From Pseudohongiella nitratireducens (GTDB lineage Bacteria; Pseudomonadota; Gammaproteobacteria; Pseudomonadales; Pseudohongiellaceae): DNA of 64,000 bases. This document shows, one piece after another, positions 29,514-39,928 of this stretch; the first letter of the stretch is position 1, and the number at the start of each line of letters is the position of its first letter. A program made the position numbers and the translations under genes. The notes beneath the pieces are model-generated. The model searched no databases. It had not been told where the DNA came from and saw nothing but the letters and a program-made list of their open reading frames with translations. The stretch spans positions 62,001-126,000 of the forward strand of contig NZ_LWHM01000031.1 in the NCBI RefSeq assembly GCF_001642735.1. Reading direction: 5' to 3'.

Positions 29514-30800
29514 CTATTGCTCCAGCAACGTCTTCAGCCGTGCACTGAGGTCGCGGCGCGTCACAGTTTCCACCTCTGCCTCATCAGCCAGTGGTCGCAA
29601 ACGCAGTGTTTCAGGTTGCCCAGCTTCCTCTGCCGGATCCACGATTAATGCGAATGAAGCACCACTGGCAAAGGCTTTCTTTAGCTGGCTGTTAAATTTG
29701 CCACCACCACAATGTGCCAGCAATCGTAACCCCGGCATGTCTGCTCGTAATGCCTCAGCCAGGGTCAATACACTGGCCTGCATGGATTTATCCGATGCCA
29801 ACAAGTAAACATCAACCGGTTTCAGTGCTGCCGCCGGAATCGTACCAATACTCTCCACCAGCAATATCAACCGCTCCAGGCCAAAAGCCATGCCCACCGC
29901 CGGCGCTGGCTTGCCACCAAGCTGTGCGACCAGACCGTCGTAACGGCCACCGGCGCAGACGGTGCCCTGGGCACCCAGGTCTTCGGTAATCCACTCAAAG
30001 ACCATGTTGTTGTAGTAATCGAGACCACGCACCAGACGCGGGTTCTCTACATAAGACAGACCGGCCGCATCGAGCATGACCTTCAATGCCTGGTAATGCG
30101 CCTGGCTCTCTTCATTCAGGTAGTCACTCAATACCGGCGCTCCGGCCAGCACCGCCTGGGTTTGAGGCGACTTACTGTCAAGAATACGAAGCGGGTTGGA
30201 ACCCAGCCGACGTTGACTGTCTTCATCCAGCTGATCAACGTGCTGCTCAAGAAAAGAGACCAGCGCGGCGCCAAACCGTTTTCGATCCTCGGAGGAACCG
30301 ATATTATTGATTTCCAGACGCACATTGCTGCTCAACCCCAGCTCACGCCACAGTGCGGCCGAGACCAGAATCATTTCTGCATCAATATCAGGGCCGGCCA
30401 TGCCGAAGCTTTCCACGCCCATCTGGTGAAACTGGCGATAGCGTCCTTTCTGCGGACGCTCATAGCGGAACATCGGGCCGCGATACCACAGCCGTTGCTG
30501 CTGGTTATACAGCAAACCATGCTGATCGGCCGCACGGACACAGCCCGCGGTGCCTTCAGGGCGCAGACTCAGGTCCTCACCGTTACGGTCAGCAAAGCTG
30601 TACATCTCCTTCTCAACGATATCGGTGACTTCACCGATAGAACGTTTAAAGAGTTGTGTCTGCTCCAATATGGGAAAACGGATTTCACGATACCCGTATG
30701 ACTGGACAACCCGCTCAGCAACTTTCTCGACATATTGCCAAATCGGGGTCTGTTCCGGCAGCAAGTCGTTCATGCCCCGGATCGCTTGAATTTTGCTCAT
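29514..30800 (-). CDS. hisS: histidyl-tRNA synthetase
   Basis: The 428-residue class II synthetase has the usual N-terminus ([12 protein letters not shown]), motif 2 ([16 protein letters not shown]), the histidine motif LVRGLDYYN and motif 3 (GMAFGLERL). A C-terminal anticodon-binding domain follows. It charges tRNA-His. It follows ispG by 60 bp in the conserved block. Confidence 0.97.
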   Translation of the reverse strand: MSKIQAIRGMNDLLPEQTPIWQYVEKVAERVVQSYGYREIRFPILEQTQLFKRSIGEVTDIVEKEMYSFADRNGEDLSLRPEGTAGCVRAADQHGLLYNQQQRLWYRGPMFRYERPQKGRYRQFHQMGVESFGMAGPDIDAEMILVSAALWRELGLSSNVRLEINNIGSSEDRKRFGAALVSFLEQHVDQLDEDSQRRLGSNPLRILDSKSPQTQAVLAGAPVLSDYLNEESQAHYQALKVMLDAAGLSYVENPRLVRGLDYYNNMVFEWITEDLGAQGTVCAGGRYDGLVAQLGGKPAPAVGMAFGLERLILLVESIGTIPAAALKPVDVYLLASDKSMQASVLTLAEALRADMPGLRLLAHCGGGKFNSQLKKAFASGASFALIVDPAEEAGQPETLRLRPLADEAEVETVTRRDLSARLKTLLEQ

Positions 30801-30860
30801 CTGTTACATCAGCCGACCCGATTGGCGGCTTTTCCTTATGTCTGTTTCTGGTCTGCCGCT

Positions 30861-32003
30861 TTATCCGCGGGCAATAATGTTTGCTTTGTCTCGTTGTGTT
30901 GACTCTGCTGCCGCTTCTGCCTTGAGCTTTTCAGCGACCCGGCTGCGAACCATGACTTCCAGTTCGTCGACCAACGTTGCATTGTTGATCTTGTGGTTGG
31001 GTTTGCCATCCACATAGGCCAGGTTGTTGGGGCTGGCACCGGTTAAGCCGATATCGGCCACTTTTGCCTCACCCGGACCATTCACAATACAGCCAATCAC
31101 CGCCACATCAATGGGCGTAATAATATCTTCCAGCCTGGATTCCAGCTCGTTAACCACGCCGATCACATCAAAGTTCTGCCGCGAGCAGCTCGGACAGGCC
31201 ACCAGGTTAACCCCTTTGCTGCGTATTCCCAGGCTTTTCAGAATATCAAAACCCACTTTGATTTCTTCAACCGGGTCTGCTGCCAGGGAAATACGAATGG
31301 TATCGCCAATCCCGTCCATTAACAGCGCACCCAGGCCCACAGCTGATTTCACCGTACCGGAGCGCAAACCGCCCGCTTCCGTGATCCCCAGATGCAGCGG
31401 TTGTTCAATCTGGCTGGCTAGCTGACGATAAGCGGCCAGTGTCATGAAGACTTCCGAAGCCTTGAGGCTGATTTTAAAATCCTGAAAATCCAGCTTATCC
31501 AGCACATCAATTTGTGTCAGTGCTGATTCGACCATGGCTTCGGCTGTGGGTTCCTTGTATTTTCGTAACAACGCCTTGCCTAATGAACCGGCGTTGACCC
31601 CAATACGGATTGGAATCCCTTTGTCGCGAGCGGCATCAACCACAGCCCGAACCCGTGCCTCATTACCGATATTGCCTGGATTAATGCGCAGACAGTCAAC
31701 GCCATACTCAGCCACTTTCAGAGCAATTTTATAATCGAAATGAATATCAGCCACCAGGGGTACATTGACCTGGTGGCGAATTTTTCGAAACGCCTCTGCA
31801 GCATCCATGGTGGGCACGGAAACACGGACGATGTCAGCACCAACGGCTTCCAGACGCCTGATCTGTGCCACAGTCGCATCAACATCGCAGGTTTCAGTGT
31901 TTGTCATGCTTTGTACGGAAATGGGCGCACCACCACCGACCGGCACATTGCCAACCATAATGCGTCGACTGTTGCGACGTGTAATTGGTGATTCTGAATT
32001 CAT
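30861..32003 (-). CDS. ispG: 4-hydroxy-3-methylbut-2-enyl diphosphate synthase (flavodoxin)
   Basis: The 380-residue protein has a TIM-barrel domain starting [16 protein letters not shown] and a [4Fe-4S]-binding C-terminal domain with CPSC near residue 270 and [11 protein letters not shown]. It performs the penultimate step of the MEP isoprenoid pathway. It needs an Fe-S cluster, which connects it to the iscR-iscS genes upstream in the block. Confidence 0.96.
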   Translation of the reverse strand: MNSESPITRRNSRRIMVGNVPVGGGAPISVQSMTNTETCDVDATVAQIRRLEAVGADIVRVSVPTMDAAEAFRKIRHQVNVPLVADIHFDYKIALKVAEYGVDCLRINPGNIGNEARVRAVVDAARDKGIPIRIGVNAGSLGKALLRKYKEPTAEAMVESALTQIDVLDKLDFQDFKISLKASEVFMTLAAYRQLASQIEQPLHLGITEAGGLRSGTVKSAVGLGALLMDGIGDTIRISLAADPVEEIKVGFDILKSLGIRSKGVNLVACPSCSRQNFDVIGVVNELESRLEDIITPIDVAVIGCIVNGPGEAKVADIGLTGASPNNLAYVDGKPNHKINNATLVDELEVMVRSRVAEKLKAEAAAESTQRDKANIIARG

Positions 32004-32021
32004 GATTCGCTAATCCTGATT

Positions 32022-33068
32022 CTACATTCCAACGCTCAGACGGACAGAGCCATCATCACGGATCGCGTTCTTAAACGCCAGTATACGTTCATTATAAATG
32101 ACTGTAGCGGCTTCAGCATTGCCTAACTCCAGTGTAAACGGCCCTTCGCCGTTGACCAACAGGCGTAGTCCTGGTGTTGCCATCGCTTCATGCGATTCAG
32201 ACCCGCGGTTGTGGGACACCTCAACCTGTGATGCGGCTGAAAAACGGATATCCAATACATCATCGCCGGACCAGTTTAATGACTGCGTTTCCAGTATCTC
32301 GATAGCAACCCTGTCTTGCTCGCCTGGCGCCAATCGGCCCCGCCCGGCGCTGCTCATGCTCTCTTCAGTTAGCGCCACAGTCGCCTGGCCCTGACCAGGC
32401 CCGGCATCTTCGACTGTTGAGCCAGGGGTTTCATCCTGGTCAGTTTCTGCATCGCTGTTTGCTGCGTCTGGTAATGCTGGCGACGGCGCCCTTGATGACA
32501 AGTCGACACCGTCAACAATTCGAACACTTTGCTCCGATTCGGCGTCAGCCAATGCTGCTATCTCCTGCGCAGCCCCGTCAACCTGGGCATTGGTCATACC
32601 TGCCAGGTCATTTTGCTGCGAGGCCTGCGGATCCCCTGGCCGATTGAAATACCACAATATCAATGCCAAAAGCACAAAGGCGATACCTGAAACAACAACC
32701 CAAGGACGGTTTTTGTCTTTGCGGCGCCGGGAAATGCGTTTGATGGCTTCTTGCTTACGAGCCTGGCGACGTTGCGTGAAATGGTTATACAACTCCAGCA
32801 CGTATTCTGAATCGAGCTGCAACAACTCGGCGTAGCTGCGCAGGTAACCGCGGATAAAGACATCGCCGGGCAGTTTCTCGTAATTATCAGATTCAATAGA
32901 TCTGACAAAGTGCATGGTGAGATTTAATCGATCAGCCACTTGCTGAAGCGACAATTCCAGCGTTTCCCGTTGCGCACCCAACAGCGCACCTGGCGTTGGC
33001 AATTGCTCCGCTGGCGACTCCGGGGTTACCTCATCTGATGTCGTCTGGCCTTCCTCGGCATTAGACAT
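32022..33068 (-). CDS. rodZ: cytoskeletal protein RodZ
   Basis: The 348-residue protein has an N-terminal helix-turn-helix domain (about 25-95, LQQVADRLNLTMHFVRSIE), a basic segment and one membrane helix (about 125-145, VVVSGIAFVLLALILWYF). A low-complexity acidic linker and a periplasmic DUF4115 domain follow. It links MreB to the cell-wall machinery. It follows rlmN directly; pilF, present here in pseudomonads, is absent. Confidence 0.92.
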   Translation of the reverse strand: MSNAEEGQTTSDEVTPESPAEQLPTPGALLGAQRETLELSLQQVADRLNLTMHFVRSIESDNYEKLPGDVFIRGYLRSYAELLQLDSEYVLELYNHFTQRRQARKQEAIKRISRRRKDKNRPWVVVSGIAFVLLALILWYFNRPGDPQASQQNDLAGMTNAQVDGAAQEIAALADAESEQSVRIVDGVDLSSRAPSPALPDAANSDAETDQDETPGSTVEDAGPGQGQATVALTEESMSSAGRGRLAPGEQDRVAIEILETQSLNWSGDDVLDIRFSAASQVEVSHNRGSESHEAMATPGLRLLVNGEGPFTLELGNAEAATVIYNERILAFKNAIRDDGSVRLSVGM

Positions 33069-33089
33069 AACTACTGAGCCCTATCAGGG

Positions 33090-34268
33090 TTAATGGATTT
33101 CCTGCACGGGTACACGACCCGCTTCCGTAGCGAGGTTGGCCGCCTTTTTTTCGGCTGCCTGACGGTATCGCTGGCTACGCTTGGTCTGATCCGCCACTTC
33201 ACCGACCAGTTGACCACAGGCTGCCCCGATATCATCACCGCGTGTGGTGCGAACCGTTACAGTATAACCGGCTTCCTGCATGATCTGCCGGAAACGGTGC
33301 ACTGCATTATTGCTGGGACGCTGATAATCCGACTGTGAAAATGGATTAAACGGAATCAGATTCACTTTGCAGGGAAAATCTTTGAGCAGGACAGCCAGTT
33401 GCTCCGCATGCTCACGCTTATCGTTAACGCCTGAGATCAGCGTATATTCAATCACTGGCACACGCTTGTCAGGCAGGCTGGCCATATAGTCAGCCGCACT
33501 GCTCAATAGTTCGGCAATCGGGTATTTACGATTAATCGGAACAATCTGGTTACGCAACTCATCATTCGGCGCGTGCAAAGACAGCGCCAGCGAGGCATCG
33601 GTAAACTCGTGCATGCGCCTGATGGCCGGAACAACACCTGCCGTACTGACGGTCACCCGTCGTTTGGACAAACCGTAAGCATTGTCTTCCATCATCAGAC
33701 TCAGTGAGTCCATGACATTGTCAAAGTTCATCAGCGGCTCGCCCATGCCCATCATGACAATGTTACTGACTGTGCGGCTGGCCTGACTGGCATTTGAGCG
33801 ACTGTCAGTAAAACCGCCCAGCCGATGGTTGGCCCACCACAGCTGACCAATAATCTCGGCTGTGGTCAGGTTACTGTTGAATCCTTGCTTGCCGGTTGCA
33901 CAAAAACTGCAATCCAGGGTACAGCCTGCCTGGGAGGAAATGCACAGCGTGCCACGGGAGGCTTCCGGTATGAATACCGTTTCCACGCGGCTGCCACTGG
34001 CCACTTCGACAATCCATTTATAGCAGCCGTCACTGGCCAGATATTCTTCCACAATAGTCGGCAGACGAATCTCTGCCTCAGCCTGCAAGCGCTCGCGCAA
34101 TTTGCGACTGATGTCGGTCATCGCCTCAAAATCGGTGACACCGCGCTGATGAATCCACTTCATCATCTGCGTGGCGCGAAACGGTTTTTCACCAATCGAG
34201 ACGAAATAAGCCTGCATACGTGGCAGGCTCATTCCTAACAGGTTGACTCGCTCTGTGGTCTGACTCAT
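33090..34268 (-). CDS. rlmN: 23S rRNA/tRNA adenine-C2 methyltransferase RlmN
   Basis: The 392-residue radical SAM enzyme has the CTLDCSFC cluster motif (CxxxCxxC, about residue 110), the GEPL segment and the C-terminal resolving cysteine in [11 protein letters not shown]. It methylates A2503 of 23S rRNA and A37 of some tRNAs. GGAG lies seven bases before the ATG. It is another Fe-S enzyme of the isc-led block. Confidence 0.97.
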   Translation of the reverse strand: MSQTTERVNLLGMSLPRMQAYFVSIGEKPFRATQMMKWIHQRGVTDFEAMTDISRKLRERLQAEAEIRLPTIVEEYLASDGCYKWIVEVASGSRVETVFIPEASRGTLCISSQAGCTLDCSFCATGKQGFNSNLTTAEIIGQLWWANHRLGGFTDSRSNASQASRTVSNIVMMGMGEPLMNFDNVMDSLSLMMEDNAYGLSKRRVTVSTAGVVPAIRRMHEFTDASLALSLHAPNDELRNQIVPINRKYPIAELLSSAADYMASLPDKRVPVIEYTLISGVNDKREHAEQLAVLLKDFPCKVNLIPFNPFSQSDYQRPSNNAVHRFRQIMQEAGYTVTVRTTRGDDIGAACGQLVGEVADQTKRSQRYRQAAEKKAANLATEAGRVPVQEIH

Positions 34269-34354
34269 GACTGAGCTCCGGTACCGGCCCCGTCAGATCA
34301 AATTCACTGATGGCAGCCAGTACATAGTATTAACAGGCAGTACGTTTCAGCGAA

Positions 34355-34783
34355 TTAGCCGCGAGGGCAAATTTCTGCATCACTAAAGAAGTAAGCCACT
34401 TCACGCGCAGCTGACTCAGTGGAGTCCGAGCCGTGAACGGCGTTCGCGTCAATGGATTTGGCAAAATCAGCGCGAATGGTGCCAGCGTCGGCTTCTGCCG
34501 GGTTGGTTGCACCCATCAGTTCGCGGTTCTTGGCAACAGCACCTTCACCTTCCAGCACCTGAACCATAACCGGACCAGACGTCATAAAAGCAATCAGGTC
34601 GTTGAAGAAACCGCGCTCTTTGTGCTCGGCGTAAAAACCGCCAGCGCTGTCGTTGTCCAACTGTACCATTTTTGCAGCAACGATGCTCAGGCCCGCTTTT
34701 TCGAACCGGCTGTAGATTTCACCGATTACGTTTTTGCCGACTGCATCAGGTTTAATGATGGATAATGTACGTTCAATAGCCAT
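34355..34783 (-). CDS. ndk: nucleoside diphosphate kinase
   Basis: The 142-residue enzyme has the family start [15 protein letters not shown] and the active-site histidine in NAVHGSDS (near residue 117). It balances nucleoside triphosphate pools. GGAG lies seven bases before the ATG. It directly follows iscS with a 52-bp gap. Confidence 0.97.
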   Translation of the reverse strand: MAIERTLSIIKPDAVGKNVIGEIYSRFEKAGLSIVAAKMVQLDNDSAGGFYAEHKERGFFNDLIAFMTSGPVMVQVLEGEGAVAKNRELMGATNPAEADAGTIRADFAKSIDANAVHGSDSTESAAREVAYFFSDAEICPRG

Positions 34784-34835
34784 TTATACGCTCCAAAGCG
34801 GGTGACAGTAAAATGAAAGGCGCGCATTATACTGG

Positions 34836-36002
34836 TTATCGCGCCTGCAATTCTACATTACGCAGTCTGTTTACTGTTTCTTTGACGGTTTTGACTGCAA
34901 ATTCGATATCTTCTGTGCTGGTGAAGCGCCCGAATGAGAAGCGCAGGGCGCTTTGTGCCAGGTGATCCGGCACACCAATCGCACGCAGCACATACGATGG
35001 TTCCATGGTGGCCGACATACAGGCTGAACCGGAAGAGACAGCCAGGTCACGCAACGCCAGCAACAGTGTTTCGCCATCAACGCCCGCAAACGCGACATTG
35101 ACGATGCCGGGAGCATGCTGCTCCGGGTGCCCGTTTAACTGCCAGTCTGCCAGCCCTTTCAGACCACCCAGAAAGTGCTCACGCAACTGACGGATATGCC
35201 GGGTATCGTCATGCATTTCAGTGGCTGCCAGGCGAAACGCCTCGCCCATGCCGACTATCTGGTGAGTTGCCAGGGTACCGGAACGCATACCGCGCTCATG
35301 ACCACCACCGTGCGTCTGGGCTTTCAGGTTGACGTGTTCAGCCCGTCGTACATAGAGCGCGCCCATGCCTTTGGGACCATAAATTTTATGCGCCGAGAAT
35401 GACATCAGATCCACTGGAAGCTCGCGCAGATCAATAGCCAGTTTGCCGGCACTCTGCGCAGCATCTACATGAAATATAACCTGATGCCTGCGACAAACTT
35501 CACCCAGCGCCAGCAAGTCATTGGCGCTTCCCAGCTCATTGTTTACATGCATCAGGGATACCAGCACTGTATCCGGACGAATCGCTTCATTTAACTGGGA
35601 TGCCGTAATGCACCCTGTCTCATCAGGCTTCAGATAGGTGATATCAAAACCACGGTCCGCGAGCGCCTGACAGCTATCCAGTACCGCCTTGTGCTCAACT
35701 GCCGAGGTGATGATGTGACGACCTTTCTGCGCATAAAATTCAGCCACACCCTTAATCGCCAGGTTATCGGCTTCAGTTGCACCCGAGGTCCAGACGATTT
35801 CACGGGGATCGCAATGCAGTAAATCGGCCACATCGCGTCTGGCACTTTCCACCAGCGCCTCGGCCTGCCAGCCGAAGAGATGAGAGCGTGAGGCCGGGTT
35901 GCCGAAGTTTCCGTCCCTGGTCAAACACTCCGCCATGCGCTCAGCAACCCGCGTATCCACCGGTGTTGTCGCCGCATAGTCCAAGTAAACAGGTAAGGTC
36001 AT
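34836..36002 (-). CDS. iscS: cysteine desulfurase, IscS type
   Basis: The 388-residue PLP enzyme has the N-terminal text [11 protein letters not shown], the PLP lysine in [12 protein letters not shown] (near residue 202), and the active-site cysteine in SSGSACMSA (near residue 324). It mobilises sulfur from cysteine for Fe-S clusters and thiolated tRNA. It is about 16 residues shorter than E. coli IscS, with differences at the C-terminal tail where IscU normally contacts. The start at 36002 has GGGAG five bases upstream. It follows iscR by 24 bp, but no iscU, iscA, hscB, hscA or fdx follows. Confidence 0.9.
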   Translation of the reverse strand: MTLPVYLDYAATTPVDTRVAERMAECLTRDGNFGNPASRSHLFGWQAEALVESARRDVADLLHCDPREIVWTSGATEADNLAIKGVAEFYAQKGRHIITSAVEHKAVLDSCQALADRGFDITYLKPDETGCITASQLNEAIRPDTVLVSLMHVNNELGSANDLLALGEVCRRHQVIFHVDAAQSAGKLAIDLRELPVDLMSFSAHKIYGPKGMGALYVRRAEHVNLKAQTHGGGHERGMRSGTLATHQIVGMGEAFRLAATEMHDDTRHIRQLREHFLGGLKGLADWQLNGHPEQHAPGIVNVAFAGVDGETLLLALRDLAVSSGSACMSATMEPSYVLRAIGVPDHLAQSALRFSFGRFTSTEDIEFAVKTVKETVNRLRNVELQAR

Positions 36003-36026
36003 AATGTCTCCCACATGCGCCGGGTA

Positions 36027-36500
36027 TCAGGAAGACAGACTGAGGTCGCGAACAATGAGCTCTCTGCGCTCGTCCTGGTCATCAGCAATCTGCCGAATAT
36101 CATGTCGGGCCATTAGATCGGCCAGGCTGATACCACGCAAGAATTCGTGAATCTGTTGACTGAGATCCTCCCAAAGATGGTGTGTCAGACAGGTTTCGCC
36201 CTGCTGGCAGTTGCCCTGCCCCTGACAACGCGTCGCATCGACGGACTCGTCTACCGCATTGATAATGTCCACAATCGCGATATCACCGGTTTCATGCGCC
36301 AACTGGTAGCCGCCGCCAGGCCCTCTGATACTGACAACCAACTGACGACGTCTCAATCGGCCGAACAACTGCTCCAGATAGGATAGGGAAATATCCTGGC
36401 GCAGCGAAATATCGGACAATGTAACCGGCTCTGTACCTGCATGAATCGCTAAATCCAGCATGGCTGTGACCGCGTATCGCCCTTTGGTTGTCAATCGCAT
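36027..36500 (-). CDS. iscR: Fe-S cluster regulator IscR
   Basis: The 157-residue Rrf2-family repressor has the winged-helix N-terminus [18 protein letters not shown] and the cluster ligands in [13 protein letters not shown] (three cysteines spaced six apart, near residues 92-104) followed by HH. With its [2Fe-2S] cluster it represses its own operon. The start at 36500 matches the family; the frame is open to 36554, but that would run through the promoter. An IscR-type site overlaps the promoter. Confidence 0.95.
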   Translation of the reverse strand: MRLTTKGRYAVTAMLDLAIHAGTEPVTLSDISLRQDISLSYLEQLFGRLRRRQLVVSIRGPGGGYQLAHETGDIAIVDIINAVDESVDATRCQGQGNCQQGETCLTHHLWEDLSQQIHEFLRGISLADLMARHDIRQIADDQDERRELIVRDLSLSS

Positions 36501-36539
36501 AGACAGTCCGCGCAATAAACTCGGAAGGATAAGAATTAA

Positions 36540-36572
36540 ATTATGAAATACCACAGTATTTTAGTCAACTAT
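36540..36572 (-). promoter_or_regulatory. iscR promoter with overlapping IscR type-1 site
   Basis: On the minus strand TTGACT (36568-36563) and CATAAT (36545-36540) are separated by exactly 17 bp. The 25-bp stretch 36572-36548, ATAGTTGACT and onward to GTGGTAT, fits the IscR type-1 consensus. It covers the -35 box, consistent with autorepression by [2Fe-2S]-IscR. Confidence 0.75.
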
Positions 36573-36698
36573 TATACCATCACATGCCCACATACCAATC
36601 TTGCCAGCGCACTAATCGGTCTTGTTCAGACCTGACAGGTCAAGGTCGCTGAAACTGCGGCATTTACAAGCATCAGTAGCTGGCGTAATCTGCGCGCC

Positions 36699-37679
36699 AT
36701 GATTGACCTCCACAGCCATACACATTTTTCCGACGGCGACCTCTCCCCATCCCGCCTGCTTTCGCGGGCCCACGAACGGGGACTGGAATACCTGGCGATC
36801 ACAGATCACGACAGTGTGACTGCCTTTCATACCCTCAGAGCAGAACGCCATGCCCATGCCAGCAAGGACACAAATCCGGATGACAGCAGCACGACATCGA
36901 ATGCATCTGGCACAATATTACGGCTTCCTCAGCTCAGCGGCGGCCTTATCAGCGGCGTGGAAGTCTCCTGCCAATGGGAGGGACTGGAAATCCATGTGCT
37001 CGGACTGTTTGTTGATGTAGACAACGTCGCACTCACCACAATGTTGCAGCAGCAACAGCAAAGACGCCGTGAACGCGCCGCGGCTATCGACCTGAAATTG
37101 CAGCGTAACGGTATGACAGGCCTTGGCGCCTATCTCGACACCCTGCCCTGCGATGCCATCAGTCGCAGTCATGTTGCCGACTTTCTGGTAAACCAGGGCC
37201 ACAGCAAAAACAAACAGCATGCCTTTAACAAGCTGATTGGCAGAAAAGGCAAGGCCTACGTCGCTGCAGGCTGGTGTGAATTTGCTGATGCCATTGCCAC
37301 TATCCACGAGGCGGGAGGGATTGCTTCACTGGCACATCCGGACCGCTACCCGCTGAGCCGACCTCGTTTTCGACGCATGGTGGAGGATTATTGTGAAGCC
37401 GGCGGTGATGCTATCGAAGTCAGCTACTCAAACCTGAACCCCGGCAGCCTTGGCCATTTGGCAGAATTGTGTGAAAAACATGAGCTCTGGGCGACAGCGG
37501 GATCTGATTTCCACTCCCCTGATCATCACTGGATGGATCTTGGAAAAATCCGGATGATGCCGGCTGCCTGTCGCCATTCAGCCATCTGGCACCATCCTGC
37601 CTGGCAGCAGCACATCGGCAAGCTGCCAGCTATTGTGTCAGCAGGCGGTTCTGAAGGCAGTGCTATCAGCGACGCTTGA
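36699..37679 (+). CDS. PHP-domain phosphoesterase (YciV/RNase AM type)
   Basis: The 326-residue protein has the PHP metal motifs DLHSHTHFSDG at residue 3, ITDHDSV near 34, and later GGIASLAHPDRYPL and TAGSDFHSPDHHW. This matches the YciV family (5'-3' exonuclease RNase AM and 3',5'-nucleotide phosphatase). It is about 30 residues longer than E. coli YciV because of a polar insert near residues 48-75. It is divergent from iscR. Its 3' end overlaps the next, opposing gene by 14 bp. Confidence 0.88.
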   Translation: MIDLHSHTHFSDGDLSPSRLLSRAHERGLEYLAITDHDSVTAFHTLRAERHAHASKDTNPDDSSTTSNASGTILRLPQLSGGLISGVEVSCQWEGLEIHVLGLFVDVDNVALTTMLQQQQQRRRERAAAIDLKLQRNGMTGLGAYLDTLPCDAISRSHVADFLVNQGHSKNKQHAFNKLIGRKGKAYVAAGWCEFADAIATIHEAGGIASLAHPDRYPLSRPRFRRMVEDYCEAGGDAIEVSYSNLNPGSLGHLAELCEKHELWATAGSDFHSPDHHWMDLGKIRMMPAACRHSAIWHHPAWQQHIGKLPAIVSAGGSEGSAISDA

Positions 37680-38052
37680 GAGTTGAGATAAGCCCCTTGA
37701 ATATATCCATCAGCGTCTCATGCTTGTAGTCTGTAAATTCCCCGGCATCCATGAACATGCCGTGTTCCGGACAGGCTTCATATTCAAGGTGAGGCTGCCT
37801 GGAATCATTCACTTTCAACATGGCTTTTGAACATCGGGGGCATTGTATATCTCTGACCCGATTGTAGGTTTTACCAATTCGCGGATCCCCGCTGTCCAGA
37901 AAGTCCGACATCCAGGACGACTTCAGTTCTTCGGCTTCACCGTTATCAAACCAGAGCCCATGACAGCTATTACACTGATCAATCACGACGGTGCCGTGCA
38001 GAACCCTGACTGAGTGCTCTTTCATCTGTGCATTACATTTGGGGCATTCCAT
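37666..38052 (-). CDS. zinc-ribbon (zf-TFIIB) protein
   Basis: The 128-residue protein has a first CPKC...CNSC ribbon (residues 3-30) with the zf-TFIIB tail GLWFDNGE, and a second CPRC...CPEHG pair (about 77-100) with GMFMDAGE. The family is common but uncharacterised; two ribbons suggest nucleic-acid or protein binding. The start at 38052 has AGGAG seven bases upstream. Confidence 0.8.
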   Translation of the reverse strand: MECPKCNAQMKEHSVRVLHGTVVIDQCNSCHGLWFDNGEAEELKSSWMSDFLDSGDPRIGKTYNRVRDIQCPRCSKAMLKVNDSRQPHLEYEACPEHGMFMDAGEFTDYKHETLMDIFKGLISTLKRR

Positions 38053-38204
38053 GTTGTTCTCCTCAGGTAACCGCTGCTTCATGCGCGATATCTATTAACG
38101 CTTGTTATTTTAAGAGTGACTCCTCGTCCCAGGAGCCTCTCTTGAGAGCTGATAGATTATCACCTGAGTCAGAACTTAAAAAGCCCTGCATCCTGCTGAA
38201 TCCA

Positions 38205-39287
38205 CTAATAATTATAAGTCGAGGCTGAGTCAGCGAGCTCCTGACCGTTCATTTCACCCTGCCGACATTGCACGATCGCATCCCGGGTCAGCACATGAAC
38301 CCTGTCCCGCGGCAGGGCCTCATTCTCTTCGGCAGCATCACCAACACGCCCCGCTCCCGCCAGAATCAATGTGACATACTCCTGATCCGGCAAAGCACGC
38401 ATCGCTGCTGCATAGTCGCACACCGTCTCAAATAACCTTGATTCAAAGCTCGCCAGCGCCTGTTGCTGTGCCTGCTGATTCTGTGCTCGCAGGCGTTGCT
38501 GCTGCGCCTGCAATTCTGACAGCTGCTCTCTGGCGCGTGACTCCACCCCGGCAAGGCTTGCCGTCATGCCGGAAAGTGCCGACTCCCAGCTTTCCACCTG
38601 TGCACTGTCTGGTAATTCGACTGCCTCCAGCCCTTCCCGGCGAATCTCCTGTTGCAGCTCTCGCAAAGACTGAAGATTGCTGAGGGCCTCCTGCTGCAGT
38701 TCATCAAGGTGTTCTCTGGCCTCACTCATCTCCTCAGAGTTCAGTACACCATCAGCCTGCAGACGCTGCAAGGTAGCGCTGGCTCGAGCCAGGGCACGCT
38801 CCACATTCACAGACTCTGACAATGCCGAAACATCCTGCAGTTTCTCACGATAGAACTCAGCGACTTCCCCTGAGCGCAAACTCAATGCCATGGCCTCACG
38901 GATCGCTTCAGGGTCAGGACGATGCACCAACCCACGCTCAACCATGGTGCCAAGTTGCTGCGATAATGCGGACAATGACTCATCAAGCTGCTGCAGATTG
39001 ATACCAATCATTCCCGACCGGCCAGGATCAGGCATCACAATTTCAAACACCATACCCTGGCGCGCCAGATAGCGACCATTGACATGTCCGTTACGTGGAC
39101 TGAATATCCCCTGGCGCTCATTCAGACCGAGACTCTCAGTCAGTGTGGCACTGAACACTTCCGCGCTTCGTTGCAGGTCATCCAGGGCTGCCTGGCCAGG
39201 CGGCACCTGAGCGGCAACTGCACTGCTGAGCATAAAAGTTGTCAGCGCGATTGCATTACGACTGGACCTTAACCATTGATAAGTCAT
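38205..39287 (-). CDS. exported coiled-coil protein of the ECF operon
   Basis: I do not recognise the family. The 360-residue protein has a signal peptide ending AVAAQ near residue 25. The middle is a long helical region (about 150-285) rich in Gln, Glu, Leu and Arg with heptad-like runs, so a coiled coil is likely. Two cysteines (VCDYA and VQCRQ) lie near the C-terminus. The start at 39287 has GAGGA six bases upstream. It is the third gene after an ECF sigma factor and its anti-sigma factor, with a 23-bp gap, so it is probably a periplasmic part of that stress response, for example a sensor or a target. Confidence 0.65.
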   Translation of the reverse strand: MTYQWLRSSRNAIALTTFMLSSAVAAQVPPGQAALDDLQRSAEVFSATLTESLGLNERQGIFSPRNGHVNGRYLARQGMVFEIVMPDPGRSGMIGINLQQLDESLSALSQQLGTMVERGLVHRPDPEAIREAMALSLRSGEVAEFYREKLQDVSALSESVNVERALARASATLQRLQADGVLNSEEMSEAREHLDELQQEALSNLQSLRELQQEIRREGLEAVELPDSAQVESWESALSGMTASLAGVESRAREQLSELQAQQQRLRAQNQQAQQQALASFESRLFETVCDYAAAMRALPDQEYVTLILAGAGRVGDAAEENEALPRDRVHVLTRDAIVQCRQGEMNGQELADSASTYNY

Positions 39288-39310
39288 TGCTGTTCCTCGC
39301 TTCATTTATC

Positions 39311-39928
39311 TCAGGGCTCTTGTGTACTGACCCAGGAGGCCAGTTGCTGCATTGAACTCAGTGCCTGGTAATCATGGTTGAGCATCTGCTGAAAGCTTGC
39401 TTCAAGCTGCTGCATATCTGCTGTCCGCTGCGCCTGTATCCATTCCACTAACTGCGCCATGCTGTCGCTGGTGCTGTCACCAAACTCTTGCATGGCAGTT
39501 TCCATGATGCGCTGCGTTTGCGCCTGCTGGCGTTGCTCAAAAGCATCCAGGTAGGCAGTCAGCTCCTGCTCACTCAATCCGGAATCCTGATTCCAACCCA
39601 GGAACACAGCCAGCGCCACCGTTGCAGCCAGCGGCAGCCAGCTTTGCCAACCACCCGGTATCTGGCGTGACCTGGTGTTCAATGGCACGACCTCCGGCCT
39701 GGTTTTCTGTGCGCTGACCTCCTCTGCCGTTGACGCCGTGCGATCCCAGTCAGGGATCGTCACTTGCTCCCAGTGAAGCAAACGCCCGGCCGTGCCAGCC
39801 AGGCCGTCCACGGCCTGTCGGCAGTCTTCGCACACTGAAAAGTGATACTCGCAGGCAGTACGCTGAGCGACCGTCATTTCTCCGCCCAGGTATTCCGCGA
39901 CCAGCTTCTGCGTTTCAGAACAGGCCAT
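39311..39928 (-). CDS. zinc-finger anti-sigma factor
   Basis: The 205-residue protein begins with a ZAS-type anti-sigma domain: Cys4 near the start and the HFSVCEDC (HxxxCxxC) motif at about residues 30-37. One membrane helix (about 97-113, WLPLAATVALAVFLGW) is followed by a glutamine-rich periplasmic helical region. It would hold the upstream sigma factor at the membrane. The ATG at 39928 overlaps the sigma gene by 14 bp and has GGGAG six bases upstream. Confidence 0.85.
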   Translation of the reverse strand: MACSETQKLVAEYLGGEMTVAQRTACEYHFSVCEDCRQAVDGLAGTAGRLLHWEQVTIPDWDRTASTAEEVSAQKTRPEVVPLNTRSRQIPGGWQSWLPLAATVALAVFLGWNQDSGLSEQELTAYLDAFEQRQQAQTQRIMETAMQEFGDSTSDSMAQLVEWIQAQRTADMQQLEASFQQMLNHDYQALSSMQQLASWVSTQEP

